Origin: a virus
IMG/VR virus record: IMGVR_UViG_3300043468_000395
Coordinates: 1 to 41,402 of that record
Direction: 5' to 3' (one strand)
DNA: 41,402 nt
Each line of letters starts with the position of its first letter. The first letter of the stretch is position 1. Made by a program: the position numbers and the translations under genes. This document shows positions 33,441 to 40,949 of this stretch, piece by piece. The notes beneath the pieces were generated by a model. The model had not been told where the DNA came from. It made no database searches and saw only the letters and a program-made list of their open reading frames with translations.

Positions 33441-33518
33441 GCGAACTTGCGGGTGCCTGCAAATTTTGCTCGCAGTCGGCGACAAGGTCGCTATGCTGCG
33501 GCCAGCACATTCAAACGC
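33424..33518 (-). ncRNA. Candidate small RNA A (~95 nt)
   Basis: Begins after a TTGCCC-N16-TACAAT promoter (33552-33525). Ends at a 10-bp stem, CACCCGCAAG (33455-33446) with CTTGCGGGTG (33441-33432), TTCG loop, then TTCTGTTTC. No credible ORF. Confidence 0.52.
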
Positions 33519-33524
33519 GCTTGC

Positions 33525-33552
33525 ATTGTAGCGAACGTGCCTTCAGGGGCAA
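33525..33552 (-). promoter_or_regulatory. Promoter of small RNA A
   Basis: Minus strand TTGCCC (33552-33547), 16-base spacer, TACAAT (33530-33525). The boxes match 4 of 6 and 5 of 6. Confidence 0.5.
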
Positions 33553-33937
33553 CAATGCCGCAGGACGCTCCCGGCGCGGTAGGGGAGCAGGGATGTAGAC
33601 GCGGGCCCGAGTGACCCTAGCCCGCGCCACCGAAAGGTGCGCTCACCCACGATTGCAGCGGCTGGCAGTCCCCCAGCGAAATGGTGAAATTCGTGGCATC
33701 GACCGAAAGCGCGGCTCCGTGCGGGCTGGTTGATCGTGGCCCCATTGCGGGGTCACGCTCCCTCTGCGCTCACCATGCGAACTGAACGCCCTGCCGGCGG
33801 CGGCTGCCCCTGCGACGAAACCCTGCGACGAAACCCTGCGGCGGCTCCGGCTCGGGAAGAACACCTACATAAAGATCCGAACCGATCTCTTCCCGAACGT
33901 CGGGCCACGCCGCGACGCCGGCACCCGCCCTGCATCG
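33553..33937. other. Hairpin-rich noncoding region
   Basis: 385 bases without a credible gene. It holds stems GCGGGC/GCCCGC (33601-33625), CACC-GAAA-GGTG (33628-33639, a GNRA tetraloop if read rightward), a GGCCCC/GGGGTC stem (33738-33753), CCCGA/TCGGG near 33893-33905, and a 13-base tandem repeat. It may be a leader, part of a larger structured RNA, or an origin. Confidence 0.5.
33811..33840. repeat. 13-base tandem repeat
   Basis: TGCGACGAAACCC at 33811-33823 and 33824-33836, followed by a third partial TGCG. Inside the noncoding region. Confidence 0.85.
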
Positions 33938-33965
33938 TTGACGCAGGAAGGCCGACCTGTATACT
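33938..33965 (+). promoter_or_regulatory. Promoter with leaderless start
   Basis: TTGACG (33938-33943), 16-base spacer, TATACT (33960-33965). The next gene's ATG is at 33973, 7 bases after the -10 box, with no Shine-Dalgarno site. Transcription would begin at or next to the ATG. Confidence 0.72.
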
Positions 33966-33972
33966 TGCTCGT

Positions 33973-34425
33973 ATGACAACCCCGACCTTCCTCGAGAACA
34001 TGGCGCTGGTGGCCGAGTTGTGGCCGAAGTTTCAGATGGACAAGGCGCTGCGCGACATCGTGTACGAGAAGTGGCAGGCGCTCCACCAGGACAAACTCCG
34101 CGACTGCATCCGCCAGCATCGCCTCGAGCGCGACTCGAAGCCTGACATCGCCGCGATTCACAAGAAGTACTGCGCGATCACCGGGCAGGATCGACCGACC
34201 AACATCCCCGACGCCTCGCGCACGCGCCGGCAGGCCGACCGATGCGTGGGCCCGACGCCCGAGGAGCTCGAGGAATGGGAAGCGTGGGCCGAGGAACTGC
34301 TCGCCACCGCAAGCGACGCCGAGATTCGCGAGGTGCACGAACGGCTCGGGCTCACGTTCACGGCGCGACGGTTCCTCGCCATCGCCGTCGAGTACTGTCG
34401 GAAGAATCCGCCGCTCGTTCGGTAG
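33973..34425 (+). CDS. Leaderless-type early protein, function unknown
   Basis: A 150-residue helical protein starting MTTPTFLENMALVAELWPKF. Charged, with Trp-rich helices (EELEEWEAWAEELLATASDAEIREVHERLG). The start is set by the promoter at 33938-33965; an in-frame start at 33730 would run through the noncoding region. No recognised family. First gene of the rightward block leading to the terminase. Confidence 0.62.
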   Translation: MTTPTFLENMALVAELWPKFQMDKALRDIVYEKWQALHQDKLRDCIRQHRLERDSKPDIAAIHKKYCAITGQDRPTNIPDASRTRRQADRCVGPTPEELEEWEAWAEELLATASDAEIREVHERLGLTFTARRFLAIAVEYCRKNPPLVR

Positions 34426-34428
34426 ACT
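34423..34428 (+). promoter_or_regulatory. -10 box 6 bases before an ATG
   Basis: TAGACT, 6 bases before the ATG at 34435 and overlapping the previous stop. No Shine-Dalgarno site and no clear -35. Confidence 0.4.
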
Positions 34429-34434
34429 GCGCGC

Positions 34435-34710
34435 ATGGCGCGGCGAAAGAACCCGATCCTGCTCGCCAACCTCGATGACTGCCTCCTCGGAGTCATGTAC
34501 CCCAAGGCCACCGACCGATCCGGTATACCCGTCGCCGTATACAGCGCCGACATGATCGCCGCACGGCTGCGCGACAACCACAACCTCACCCTCCCCGAGG
34601 CTCGCGCCTTCGTCACCGACAACATCGAAACCAACGAAATGGGACCAGGAACCCCGCGCCTCATCTGGGCAGCAACCAGCGAGGATTTCGGGCAGTGCGT
34701 CAACCCATGA
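34435..34710 (+). CDS. Small protein, function unknown
   Basis: A 91-residue protein starting MARRKNPILLANLDDCLLGVMYP, with LTLPEARAFVTDNIETNEMG in the middle. No family recognised. Preceded by a TAGACTGCGCGC-ATG arrangement similar to the next gene. Confidence 0.62.
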   Translation: MARRKNPILLANLDDCLLGVMYPKATDRSGIPVAVYSADMIAARLRDNHNLTLPEARAFVTDNIETNEMGPGTPRLIWAATSEDFGQCVNP

Positions 34711-34713
34711 CGA

Positions 34714-34719
34714 TATACT
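34714..34719 (+). promoter_or_regulatory. -10 box 7 bases before an ATG
   Basis: TATACT followed by GCGCGCA and the ATG at 34727. No Shine-Dalgarno site; no clear -35. Confidence 0.45.
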
Positions 34720-34726
34720 GCGCGCA

Positions 34727-34978
34727 ATGAATATCCGAACGTATGACGATTTCAAGGCCGCAGTCACCACGGCCGTGGAATCGCAAGGCGAAACCCGGTG
34801 CTCCGTCGCACGACGCCTCGAGCAGCAGGGCGCCCTCCGCGCACACACCGTCATGTGCCTCCTGTCCACCGCCCCCGTCATCGGCCGGCGGAAGCCGTCA
34901 TTCGACTCCGTCCTCAAGCTCGCAGACGCCGCAGGGCTCGAACTCACCCTCACACCCAAGGAACACCGTGCCGAGTAA
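34727..34978 (+). CDS. Small HTH-like DNA-binding protein
   Basis: An 83-residue protein. TRCSVARRLEQQGALRAHTVMCLLS and RRKPSFDSVLKLADAAGLELTL resemble the HTH of XRE/HigA-type regulators, with the final SFxSVLxLAxAxGLELxL typical of such repressors. It may regulate the nearby leaderless genes; the target is unknown. TATACT lies 7 bases before the ATG. Confidence 0.6.
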   Translation: MNIRTYDDFKAAVTTAVESQGETRCSVARRLEQQGALRAHTVMCLLSTAPVIGRRKPSFDSVLKLADAAGLELTLTPKEHRAE

Positions 34979-35114
34979 GTCACCCGCCCAGCGCCGCCTC
35001 ATGGCCGCAGCCGCACACTCCAAGGCGTTCGCCAAGAAGGTCGGCATCCCGATGTCCGTCGCCAAGAAGTTCAACCGCGCCGACGCACGCAAGTCCAAGG
35101 CCCGCAAGAAGTGA
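34968..35114 (+). CDS. Small basic protein
   Basis: A 48-residue protein with a GTG start overlapping the end of the previous gene; AAGGA lies 5 bases upstream. MPSKSPAQRRLMAAAAHSK and a Lys-rich end are like a common small phage protein of unknown role. The stop overlaps the next GTG. Confidence 0.65.
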   Translation: MPSKSPAQRRLMAAAAHSKAFAKKVGIPMSVAKKFNRADARKSKARKK

Positions 35115-35368
35115 CGCGCCTCGTCGCCTACGGCGAGAACGGGCGCCGGGTAGGGGAAAGCCACCACCATGCCACGATCCCGCAAGCCATCGTCGATGAA
35201 ATCCGCGAACTCCACGAGGACCACGGATGGGGCTACCGCCGCATCGCAAAGCACCTCGGGCTCGCCTGGTACACCGTCGCCAAGATCGCGAAGTACCAGC
35301 GCCGCGTCGCCGTCCCCCGCCGATGGGAGCGCATCCCCGAAGCGACCGAGGGGCCGACCGCGGCTTGA
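35111..35368 (+). CDS. HTH protein upstream of terminase
   Basis: An 85-residue protein, GTG start in a GTGA overlap. VDEIRELHEDHGWGYRRIAKHLGLAWYTVAKIAKYQRR is a clear helix-turn-helix (resolvase/HTH-38 type). It overlaps the terminase small subunit by 200 bases in another frame, which is unusual. Confidence 0.62.
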   Translation: MTRLVAYGENGRRVGESHHHATIPQAIVDEIRELHEDHGWGYRRIAKHLGLAWYTVAKIAKYQRRVAVPRRWERIPEATEGPTAA

Positions 35369-35744
35369 GAAGGCACCGGAACCATTCGCCAGCGAGATAC
35401 TTGCGTGGCTTACAAAGGGCAAGACCCTGCTGTCATTCTGCGAGCAACCAGGTAAGCCGACCCGGCAGACCGTGATGCTTTGGCTGGAGGCGGACGAGGA
35501 ATTTGCTTGTCACTACAAGGCGGCCCGCGAGCAGGGGCAGGAGGCCATGCTCGAGCGGTGCGAGGAGATCGCCGACATCGAGCCGGAAACGCCCGTGCAG
35601 GCCACGTGGCGCAAGTACCAGATCGACACCAAGCTCAAGATCCTCCGCATGACGAACCCCGCCAGGTATGCCGAAAAGGTGTCCGTGGATCATGGCGGCG
35701 GCGTGACCTTGAACGTCATCACGGGCGTCCCGGATGCCAACTGA
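35169..35744 (+). CDS. terS: Terminase small subunit
   Basis: A 191-residue protein. From about residue 59, RPRGRPRLEKAPEPFASEI, LLSFCEQPGKPTRQTVMLWLEAD and AREQGQEAMLERCEEIADIE match the phage small terminase family, which binds DNA and starts packaging. The first ~55 residues are Ser/Pro/Arg-rich and lie out of frame over the HTH gene, so they may not be real. No canonical start codon exists between residue 10 and the conserved region. See findings. Confidence 0.72.
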   Translation: MPRSRKPSSMKSANSTRTTDGATAASQSTSGSPGTPSPRSRSTSAASPSPADGSASPKRPRGRPRLEKAPEPFASEILAWLTKGKTLLSFCEQPGKPTRQTVMLWLEADEEFACHYKAAREQGQEAMLERCEEIADIEPETPVQATWRKYQIDTKLKILRMTNPARYAEKVSVDHGGGVTLNVITGVPDAN

Positions 35745-37059
35745 AACGGTGCGCCTGAACTACGCGCCCAGGGCGTGGCAGAAGCGGTGCCACCTCGAGC
35801 GCAAGCGGTTCACGGTCCTCGCCCTGCACCGACGAGCCGGCAAGACCGAGCTCGCCATCATGGAGCTCCTCGACAAGGCCATCAAGTTCAAGGCCGAACT
35901 GGGGTTCTTCGTCTACGTGGCGCCATACCTCAAGCAGGCCAAGGCCATCGCATGGGCGCGCCTCAAGTCCAAGATCGACCCATTCATCCGCACCGCGGCC
36001 GTAGACGTGAACGAGGCCGATCTAGCCGTGACGTTCAAGCACAACAAAGCCACCATCCGCCTGTTCGGCGGCGACAACCCCGACGCCCTGCGCGGCGTCC
36101 GACTCGACGGATGCGTGATTGACGAGGTCGCCCAGATCAAGCCAGAGGTCTGGAACGACATCATCCAGCCCGCCCTCTCCGACCGCAAGGGCTGGGCCAT
36201 GTTCATCGGCACGCCCGCAGGCATCAACCTGTTCAGCGAGCTGTTCTATCGCGCAGGCAGCCTGCCGGATTGGTATGCGGCCCGGTATACGGTCCACGAC
36301 ACCGACGCGCTCGACCTTGACGAGGTCGCTCGCCTTCAGCGCGACATGCCCGAGCAGGCGTTCGCACGCGAGTACCTGTGCGACTTCAGCGCCGCGGGCG
36401 ATGACCAGCTCATCAGCCTGTCCGACGCCGACAACGCCGCCGAGCGCGAGTACCAGGACGGCGACGTGATCGACGCCCCGCTCGTCATCGGCGTGGACCC
36501 GGCACGGTTCGGGGATGACCGCAGCGCCATCGTCCTGCGGCAGGGGCTCCGCATGGAGAACCCGCGAATCTATACGGGCATCGACAACATGGCACTGGCG
36601 GCGGCCGTCGCCAACGTCATCGAGGAGCGCGACCCGGACGCCGTGTTCATCGACGCGGGCGCCGGCGCGGGCGTGATCGACCGCCTGCGCCAACTTGGCT
36701 ACGAGGTCACCGAGGTTCCGTTCGGCGGCAAGGCCACCTTCCCGAACCTGTTCGTGAACAAGCGCACCGAGATGTGGTGGGCCATCAAGGAATGGATCGA
36801 CCAAGGCGGCTCGATCCCCGACCGCACCGACCTGAAGCAGGAACTGTCCACCCCGCTGTACTGGTACGACAACGTGGGTAAGCGCGTCCTCGAGTCCAAG
36901 GACGAGGTCAAGAAGCGCCTGCAAGGCGGCGGCAGCCCCGACATCGCCGACGCGCTCGCGCTCACGTTCGCCTACCCGGTCGCCAAGATGCTGCCTCGAG
37001 AGGTGCGCGAGAAGCTGTCGCCGCGCCGCGAGGATCACGACCCATACGAGGACATGTGA
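35734..37059 (+). CDS. terL: Terminase large subunit
   Basis: A 441-residue packaging motor. Walker A HRRAGKTE (32-39), Walker B-like GCVIDEV (126-132) and a C-terminal nuclease with VIGVDPARFGDDRS (D255), VFIDAGAGAG (D307) and a late PDIADALA Asp. The order and length match BPP-1-type large terminases. It overlaps terS by 11 bases and is followed by a TACCCGTA element. Confidence 0.93.
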   Translation: MPTETVRLNYAPRAWQKRCHLERKRFTVLALHRRAGKTELAIMELLDKAIKFKAELGFFVYVAPYLKQAKAIAWARLKSKIDPFIRTAAVDVNEADLAVTFKHNKATIRLFGGDNPDALRGVRLDGCVIDEVAQIKPEVWNDIIQPALSDRKGWAMFIGTPAGINLFSELFYRAGSLPDWYAARYTVHDTDALDLDEVARLQRDMPEQAFAREYLCDFSAAGDDQLISLSDADNAAEREYQDGDVIDAPLVIGVDPARFGDDRSAIVLRQGLRMENPRIYTGIDNMALAAAVANVIEERDPDAVFIDAGAGAGVIDRLRQLGYEVTEVPFGGKATFPNLFVNKRTEMWWAIKEWIDQGGSIPDRTDLKQELSTPLYWYDNVGKRVLESKDEVKKRLQGGGSPDIADALALTFAYPVAKMLPREVREKLSPRREDHDPYEDM

Positions 37060-37060
37060 G

Positions 37061-37092
37061 TACCCGTAACGACTAGCGCGAGGAATACAGTC
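37061..37092 (+). promoter_or_regulatory. TACCCGTA element, copy B
   Basis: TACCCGTA (37061-37068), N4, CTAG (37073-37076), then GAGGAATACAGTC ending at 37092, directly before the ATG. It matches copy C at 40562 in 24 of 32 positions over the same length. The right part includes a Shine-Dalgarno-like GAGGA, so only the left half is likely to be the shared control site. Confidence 0.55.
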
Positions 37093-37578
37093 ATGCCCGT
37101 CAGGCCCGCAACAACCGATGACCTCGACACCATTTCCGACATGGGGTTGAGGTTCATGGGCCGTACCCGTTACGCCGCCACCATCTCCCCGAGCCGCGAT
37201 GAAATCAAGCACGCATTCGCAGGGATTCTGGTCAATGGCCGCATCTGGGTGGCGGAGATTGACGGCGTGGTTCATGGGTTCATCGCATGCATCATGCAAG
37301 GCGCATGGTTCGCACCGAACATCCGCATCGCCCTCGAGGCCGCATGGTGGATGGACGAAGATTTCAGGGGACGGCCTGAAGGCGTGCGCCTCCTGCTCGC
37401 GTTTGAGCGGTGGGCCAAAGAAGAGAAAGCCGACGCCGTCTGCATGTCGGACATCGTCATCGAAGGGAACACCGCAGCAGCGTCGATCCTCGAGCGGCTC
37501 GGCTACGCGGTGAGCGAACGCACATTCTTCAAGGCAACACCATGTACGACCACAGCATCAGAAAGACCCGCGACCTGA
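37093..37578 (+). CDS. GNAT-family acetyltransferase-like protein
   Basis: A 161-residue protein. RPATTDDLDTISDMG at the start, IWVAEIDGVVHGFIACI in the middle, and WWMDEDFRGRPEGVRLLLAFERWAKEEKADAVCM then EGNTAAASILERLGYAVSERTFFK are the GNAT pattern seen in phage genes next to terminases. The substrate is unknown. Its 3' end overlaps the next start. Confidence 0.78.
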   Translation: MPVRPATTDDLDTISDMGLRFMGRTRYAATISPSRDEIKHAFAGILVNGRIWVAEIDGVVHGFIACIMQGAWFAPNIRIALEAAWWMDEDFRGRPEGVRLLLAFERWAKEEKADAVCMSDIVIEGNTAAASILERLGYAVSERTFFKATPCTTTASERPAT

Positions 37579-38057
37579 CCGCACGCCATGAGCGGCAGTT
37601 CATCATTTCGGCCATCGGCTCGGCGCTCGCCTCCATCGGCGCGGGCCTCGGTGCCGCAGCAGGCGCGGTCGGCCTTGGCGCAGGCGGTGCAGCCGGCGCC
37701 GCAGGAGGCATCGGCGCGGCCATCGGCTCGGCTTTGCCCGCCATTGGCGCCGCCGCGGCCGCCGCCGGCACCGGGTACGCGATCTCCGCAGGCGAGAGCG
37801 GCAAGCGCGCCCAGCAGCAGGCCATGACCCAGCAGCGGAAGGCGCAGGACGCCGCCGCAGCGCAGGCCCGCTCGCAGCAGCGCCGCAGCCAGCAGGCGAT
37901 GGCCGCAGCCAACCGCGCCGAGCCCGATGTCGCCGGGATCATGGGACGCGCCGCGGCCGAAGGCGCCGGCGGCCCAGTTAGCACCATGCTCACCGGGCCG
38001 ATGGGCGTGAACCCGCAGGATCTCCAGCTCGGGCGCTCGTCGCTCCTCGGAGGGTGA
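37542..38057 (+). CDS. Ala/Gly-rich virion protein with hydrophobic segment
   Basis: A 171-residue protein; I start it at 37542 (MYDHSIRKTRDL) and not at 37410 in the GNAT gene. Residues about 22-85 are a glycine-zipper-like hydrophobic stretch; a Gln/Ala-rich helix (RAQQQAMTQQRKAQDAAAAQ) follows. This resembles the gp14-like ejection protein at 6091. A minor virion protein, inferred. Confidence 0.6.
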   Translation: MYDHSIRKTRDLTARHERQFIISAIGSALASIGAGLGAAAGAVGLGAGGAAGAAGGIGAAIGSALPAIGAAAAAAGTGYAISAGESGKRAQQQAMTQQRKAQDAAAAQARSQQRRSQQAMAAANRAEPDVAGIMGRAAAEGAGGPVSTMLTGPMGVNPQDLQLGRSSLLGG

Positions 38058-38058
38058 C

Positions 38059-39771
38059 GTGAGCCAGTACACCGGAGACGCATCCTCGTACCCCAACGCG
38101 CCCACGCGGGATCGGCTGTTCACCCGCTGGGGCCAGCTCAAGAGCGAGCGCGCCTCCTGGTACGCACACTGGCAGGAACTCACGTCGTACATCCTGCCGC
38201 GCAACGGCCGCTACTTCGTGCAGGACCGCAACCGCGGCTACCGCCGGCACAACAACATCTACGACAACACCGGGACGCGGGCGCTCCGCACGCTCGGCGC
38301 TGGCATGATGTCGGGAGCAACGAGCCCCGCACGCCAGTGGTTCCGGCTCGCCACGCCCGACCCCGAGCTGAACTCGTTCACGCCCGTGAAGTTGTGGCTT
38401 GATGACGTGACCAAGCGCATGCAGCGCGTGTTCCAGAAGTCGAACACCTACCGCAGCCTGCACCAGATGTACGAGGAACTGGGCACGTTTGGAACGTCAG
38501 CGAGCATCATGCTCCCGGACTTCCAGGACGTGATCCACCACTACCCGCTGACGTGCGGCGAGTACTGCATTTCGACCGACGCCAAGGGCCGCGTCTGCAC
38601 GCTGTACCGCGAGTTCGACATGACCGTCTCGCAGATGGTCAAGGAGTTCGGGCTCGAGAACTGCTCCGTGAGCGTGCAGAACATGTACCGCACGGGCAGC
38701 CTCGACCAGTGGGTGCCAGTCATCCATGCCATCGAGCCGCGGGCCGACCGCGACATCGGCAAGCGCGACAGCAAGAACATGCCGTTCGGGTCGTGGTACT
38801 TCGAGGTCGGCGGCGAGGACGGGCAGTTCCTGCGCGAGAGCGGGTTCATGCAGTTCCCGGCGCTCTGCCCGCGCTGGTCCGTGGTCGGCGGCGACATCTA
38901 CGGGAACAGCCCCGGCATGGAGGCGCTCGGCGACATCAAGCAGCTCCAGCACGAGCAGCTCCGCAAGGCGCAGGCCATCGACTACCAGACCAAGCCGCCG
39001 CTCCAGGTGCCGGCCGCCATGAAGAACCGCGACGTGGAAACGCTCCCGGGCGGGATCTCGTACTACGACGGCGCATCGAACGGGATCAAGACCGCGTTCG
39101 AGGTGAACCTGAACCTCCAGTACCTGCTGAACGACATCGTGGACTGCCGCGAGCGCGTCCGCGGCGCGTTCTACGCCGACCTGTTCCTGATGCTGGCGAA
39201 CATGCCGAACACGCGCATGACCGCCACCGAGGTCGCCGAGCGCCACGAGGAGAAGCTCATCATGCTCGGGCCCGTGCTCGAGCGCCTGCACAATGAGCTG
39301 CTTTCCCCGCTCGTGGACATGACGTTCACGCGCATGCTCACGGCCGGCCTGATCCCGCCCGCCCCGCAGGAATTGCAGGGCATGGACCTGAACATCGAGT
39401 TCGTCAGCATGCTCGCGCAGGCGCAGCGCGCCATCGGCACCAACGCCGTGGACCGCTTCGTCGGCAACCTCGGCGCCATCGCGCAGATGAAGCCCGACAT
39501 CCTCGACAAGTTCGACCAGGATCAGTGGGCCGACATCTACGCCGACATGCTCGGCGTGGACCCGTCGCTCATCGTGGCCGACAAGGACGTGGCCCTCCTG
39601 CGCGACGCCCGCAACCGGGCGCTCGCCGCCAAGGAGCAGGCCGCCGTCATGCAGCAGCAGTCGCAGACGGTCAAGAACATGGCGCAGGCGCCCACGCAGG
39701 GACAGAACGCGCTCACCGACGTGGTGAACATGTTCAGCGGCTACAACTCGCCTTCCGCAGTGGAGATTTGA
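38059..39771 (+). CDS. Portal protein (head-tail connector)
   Basis: A 570-residue protein, GTG start with GGAGGG upstream. RLFTRWGQLKSERASWYAHWQELTSYILP, GMMSGATSPARQWFRL, the GTFGTSASIML segment, and NMPNTRMTATEVAERHEEKLIMLGPVLERLHNELLSPLV are the Head-tail_con family of podovirus portals. Forms the dodecameric vertex through which DNA is packed. Confidence 0.93.
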   Translation: MSQYTGDASSYPNAPTRDRLFTRWGQLKSERASWYAHWQELTSYILPRNGRYFVQDRNRGYRRHNNIYDNTGTRALRTLGAGMMSGATSPARQWFRLATPDPELNSFTPVKLWLDDVTKRMQRVFQKSNTYRSLHQMYEELGTFGTSASIMLPDFQDVIHHYPLTCGEYCISTDAKGRVCTLYREFDMTVSQMVKEFGLENCSVSVQNMYRTGSLDQWVPVIHAIEPRADRDIGKRDSKNMPFGSWYFEVGGEDGQFLRESGFMQFPALCPRWSVVGGDIYGNSPGMEALGDIKQLQHEQLRKAQAIDYQTKPPLQVPAAMKNRDVETLPGGISYYDGASNGIKTAFEVNLNLQYLLNDIVDCRERVRGAFYADLFLMLANMPNTRMTATEVAERHEEKLIMLGPVLERLHNELLSPLVDMTFTRMLTAGLIPPAPQELQGMDLNIEFVSMLAQAQRAIGTNAVDRFVGNLGAIAQMKPDILDKFDQDQWADIYADMLGVDPSLIVADKDVALLRDARNRALAAKEQAAVMQQQSQTVKNMAQAPTQGQNALTDVVNMFSGYNSPSAVEI

Positions 39772-39772
39772 C

Positions 39773-40558
39773 ATGGCATACCTGAAGAACAGCAGCCCGT
39801 TCCTGTACGACACCGTCACCAACGGGATCGTCGGCGTCCGCAGCGACGTTGGCAATCACTATTTCCAGACCGGGATCTACGAGCCGGCGTCGTTCAAGCA
39901 GGCTCCTGGTTTGTCCATCGCGGCAGCGGCGGCCACGTTCACGGGCCTGACCTACGACGACGATGGCGGCAACGTGCGTTTGGTTAGCGCGGGAGTCCAC
40001 GGCATCGCCGCCGGGTCGGTCGGGCACAGCGTGTACGTGACGTGGGCCGGGGGAACCGGGGTCAATGGGTTCTATCCGATTGTCACGCGGTCAGTTACGA
40101 CCAGCCTGACTATTGCCCTGCCGTACGTGCTTGGCCTCGGGACGCCGACCGTGTCGTTGGTCAACTCGGACATCACGCTTGCCACGCAGACGATCCCCGC
40201 CGGCACGATCAACCCCGGGATGGTGTTGGAGTTTGACATGCTGTTCAGCTGCACGGGAAGTTCCAACAACAAGACGTTCAAGGCGAATCTCGGTTCGGCG
40301 GCGTGGTACTCGCAGACCGTTGCGGCAAGCATTCAAAGCCTGTGCGTTGAGAAGAAGGCATGCGTGCTGTCGGCCACCGACATCATCAGCAACGCGCTCG
40401 CTGCGCCCGGGCATGGCACCGCAACCGGCGCGAACGTCACCATGACCCCGTCCGGTGGCGTTGGCGCAGAGCAAAATCTCACCATCGTCGGCAGCCTTGC
40501 CAACGCCGGCGAGTTCCTGCGTCTTGAGGCGTGGGGTCTGAAGATCAACGGCTATTGA
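39773..40558 (+). CDS. Putative structural protein with FCCH-like domain
   Basis: A 261-residue Gly/Thr/Ala-rich beta protein, N-terminus MAYLKNSSPFLYDTVTNG. Residues about 53-125 (GVHGIAAGSVGHSVYVTWAGG, GVNGFYPIV) resemble the small beta domain inserted in the nozzle and the SGNH protein. It lies between portal and Bbp19-like genes. A head fibre or decoration role is inferred. Confidence 0.6.
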   Translation: MAYLKNSSPFLYDTVTNGIVGVRSDVGNHYFQTGIYEPASFKQAPGLSIAAAAATFTGLTYDDDGGNVRLVSAGVHGIAAGSVGHSVYVTWAGGTGVNGFYPIVTRSVTTSLTIALPYVLGLGTPTVSLVNSDITLATQTIPAGTINPGMVLEFDMLFSCTGSSNNKTFKANLGSAAWYSQTVAASIQSLCVEKKACVLSATDIISNALAAPGHGTATGANVTMTPSGGVGAEQNLTIVGSLANAGEFLRLEAWGLKINGY

Positions 40559-40561
40559 TAG

Positions 40562-40593
40562 TACCCGTAAGCATTAGACGCAGGGATACAGTC
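40562..40593 (+). promoter_or_regulatory. TACCCGTA element, copy C
   Basis: TACCCGTA (40562-40569), N4, TTAG (40574-40577), then ATACAGTC. Upstream of the Bbp19/scaffold/coat block. Same spacing as copy B. Confidence 0.55.
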
Positions 40594-40598
40594 CAACC

Positions 40599-40949
40599 GT
40601 GAGCACGTACGACCCCCTCGATCTGCGGGGACAAGAGCGCGACAAGGCCGAACGCGAGCTGCGTGAGCGACTGGAGCGGCAGAGCGAGGAGTCGGACATC
40701 AAGTGGCTCATGTCCAGCAAGCGTGGCCGTCGCATCGTGTGGCGGTTTCTGGACCAGGCGGGCGTGTTCCGAAGTTCCTTCAACACCAACGCGATGTCAA
40801 TGGCATTCGCGGAGGGTGGACGGAACCAAGGGCTGCGGTTGCTCGCGATGGTCCACGAGCTCTGCCCGGAGCAGTACCCGGCAATGATGAAGGAACAATC
40901 CACCAATGACGGAACCAACGATGATGGAAGCGGCCGCAACGACCACTGA
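40599..40949 (+). CDS. Bbp19-like phage protein
   Basis: A 116-residue protein, GTG start. SSKRGRRIVWRFLDQAGVF, NAMSMAFAEGGRNQGLRLLAMV and CPEQYPAMMKEQ match the Bbp19-type structural family located before the scaffold. It overlaps the scaffold start by 44 bases. Confidence 0.8.
   Translation: MSTYDPLDLRGQERDKAERELRERLERQSEESDIKWLMSSKRGRRIVWRFLDQAGVFRSSFNTNAMSMAFAEGGRNQGLRLLAMVHELCPEQYPAMMKEQSTNDGTNDDGSGRNDH

Noticed and set aside
33163-33510. Minus-strand ORF of 115 codons in the noncoding region
   Set aside because: No ribosome site, no familiar motif, and it runs through several terminator hairpins and promoters.
33730-33972. Upstream extension of the gene at 33973
   Set aside because: The extension passes through the tandem repeat, hairpins and promoter; the leaderless start fits better.
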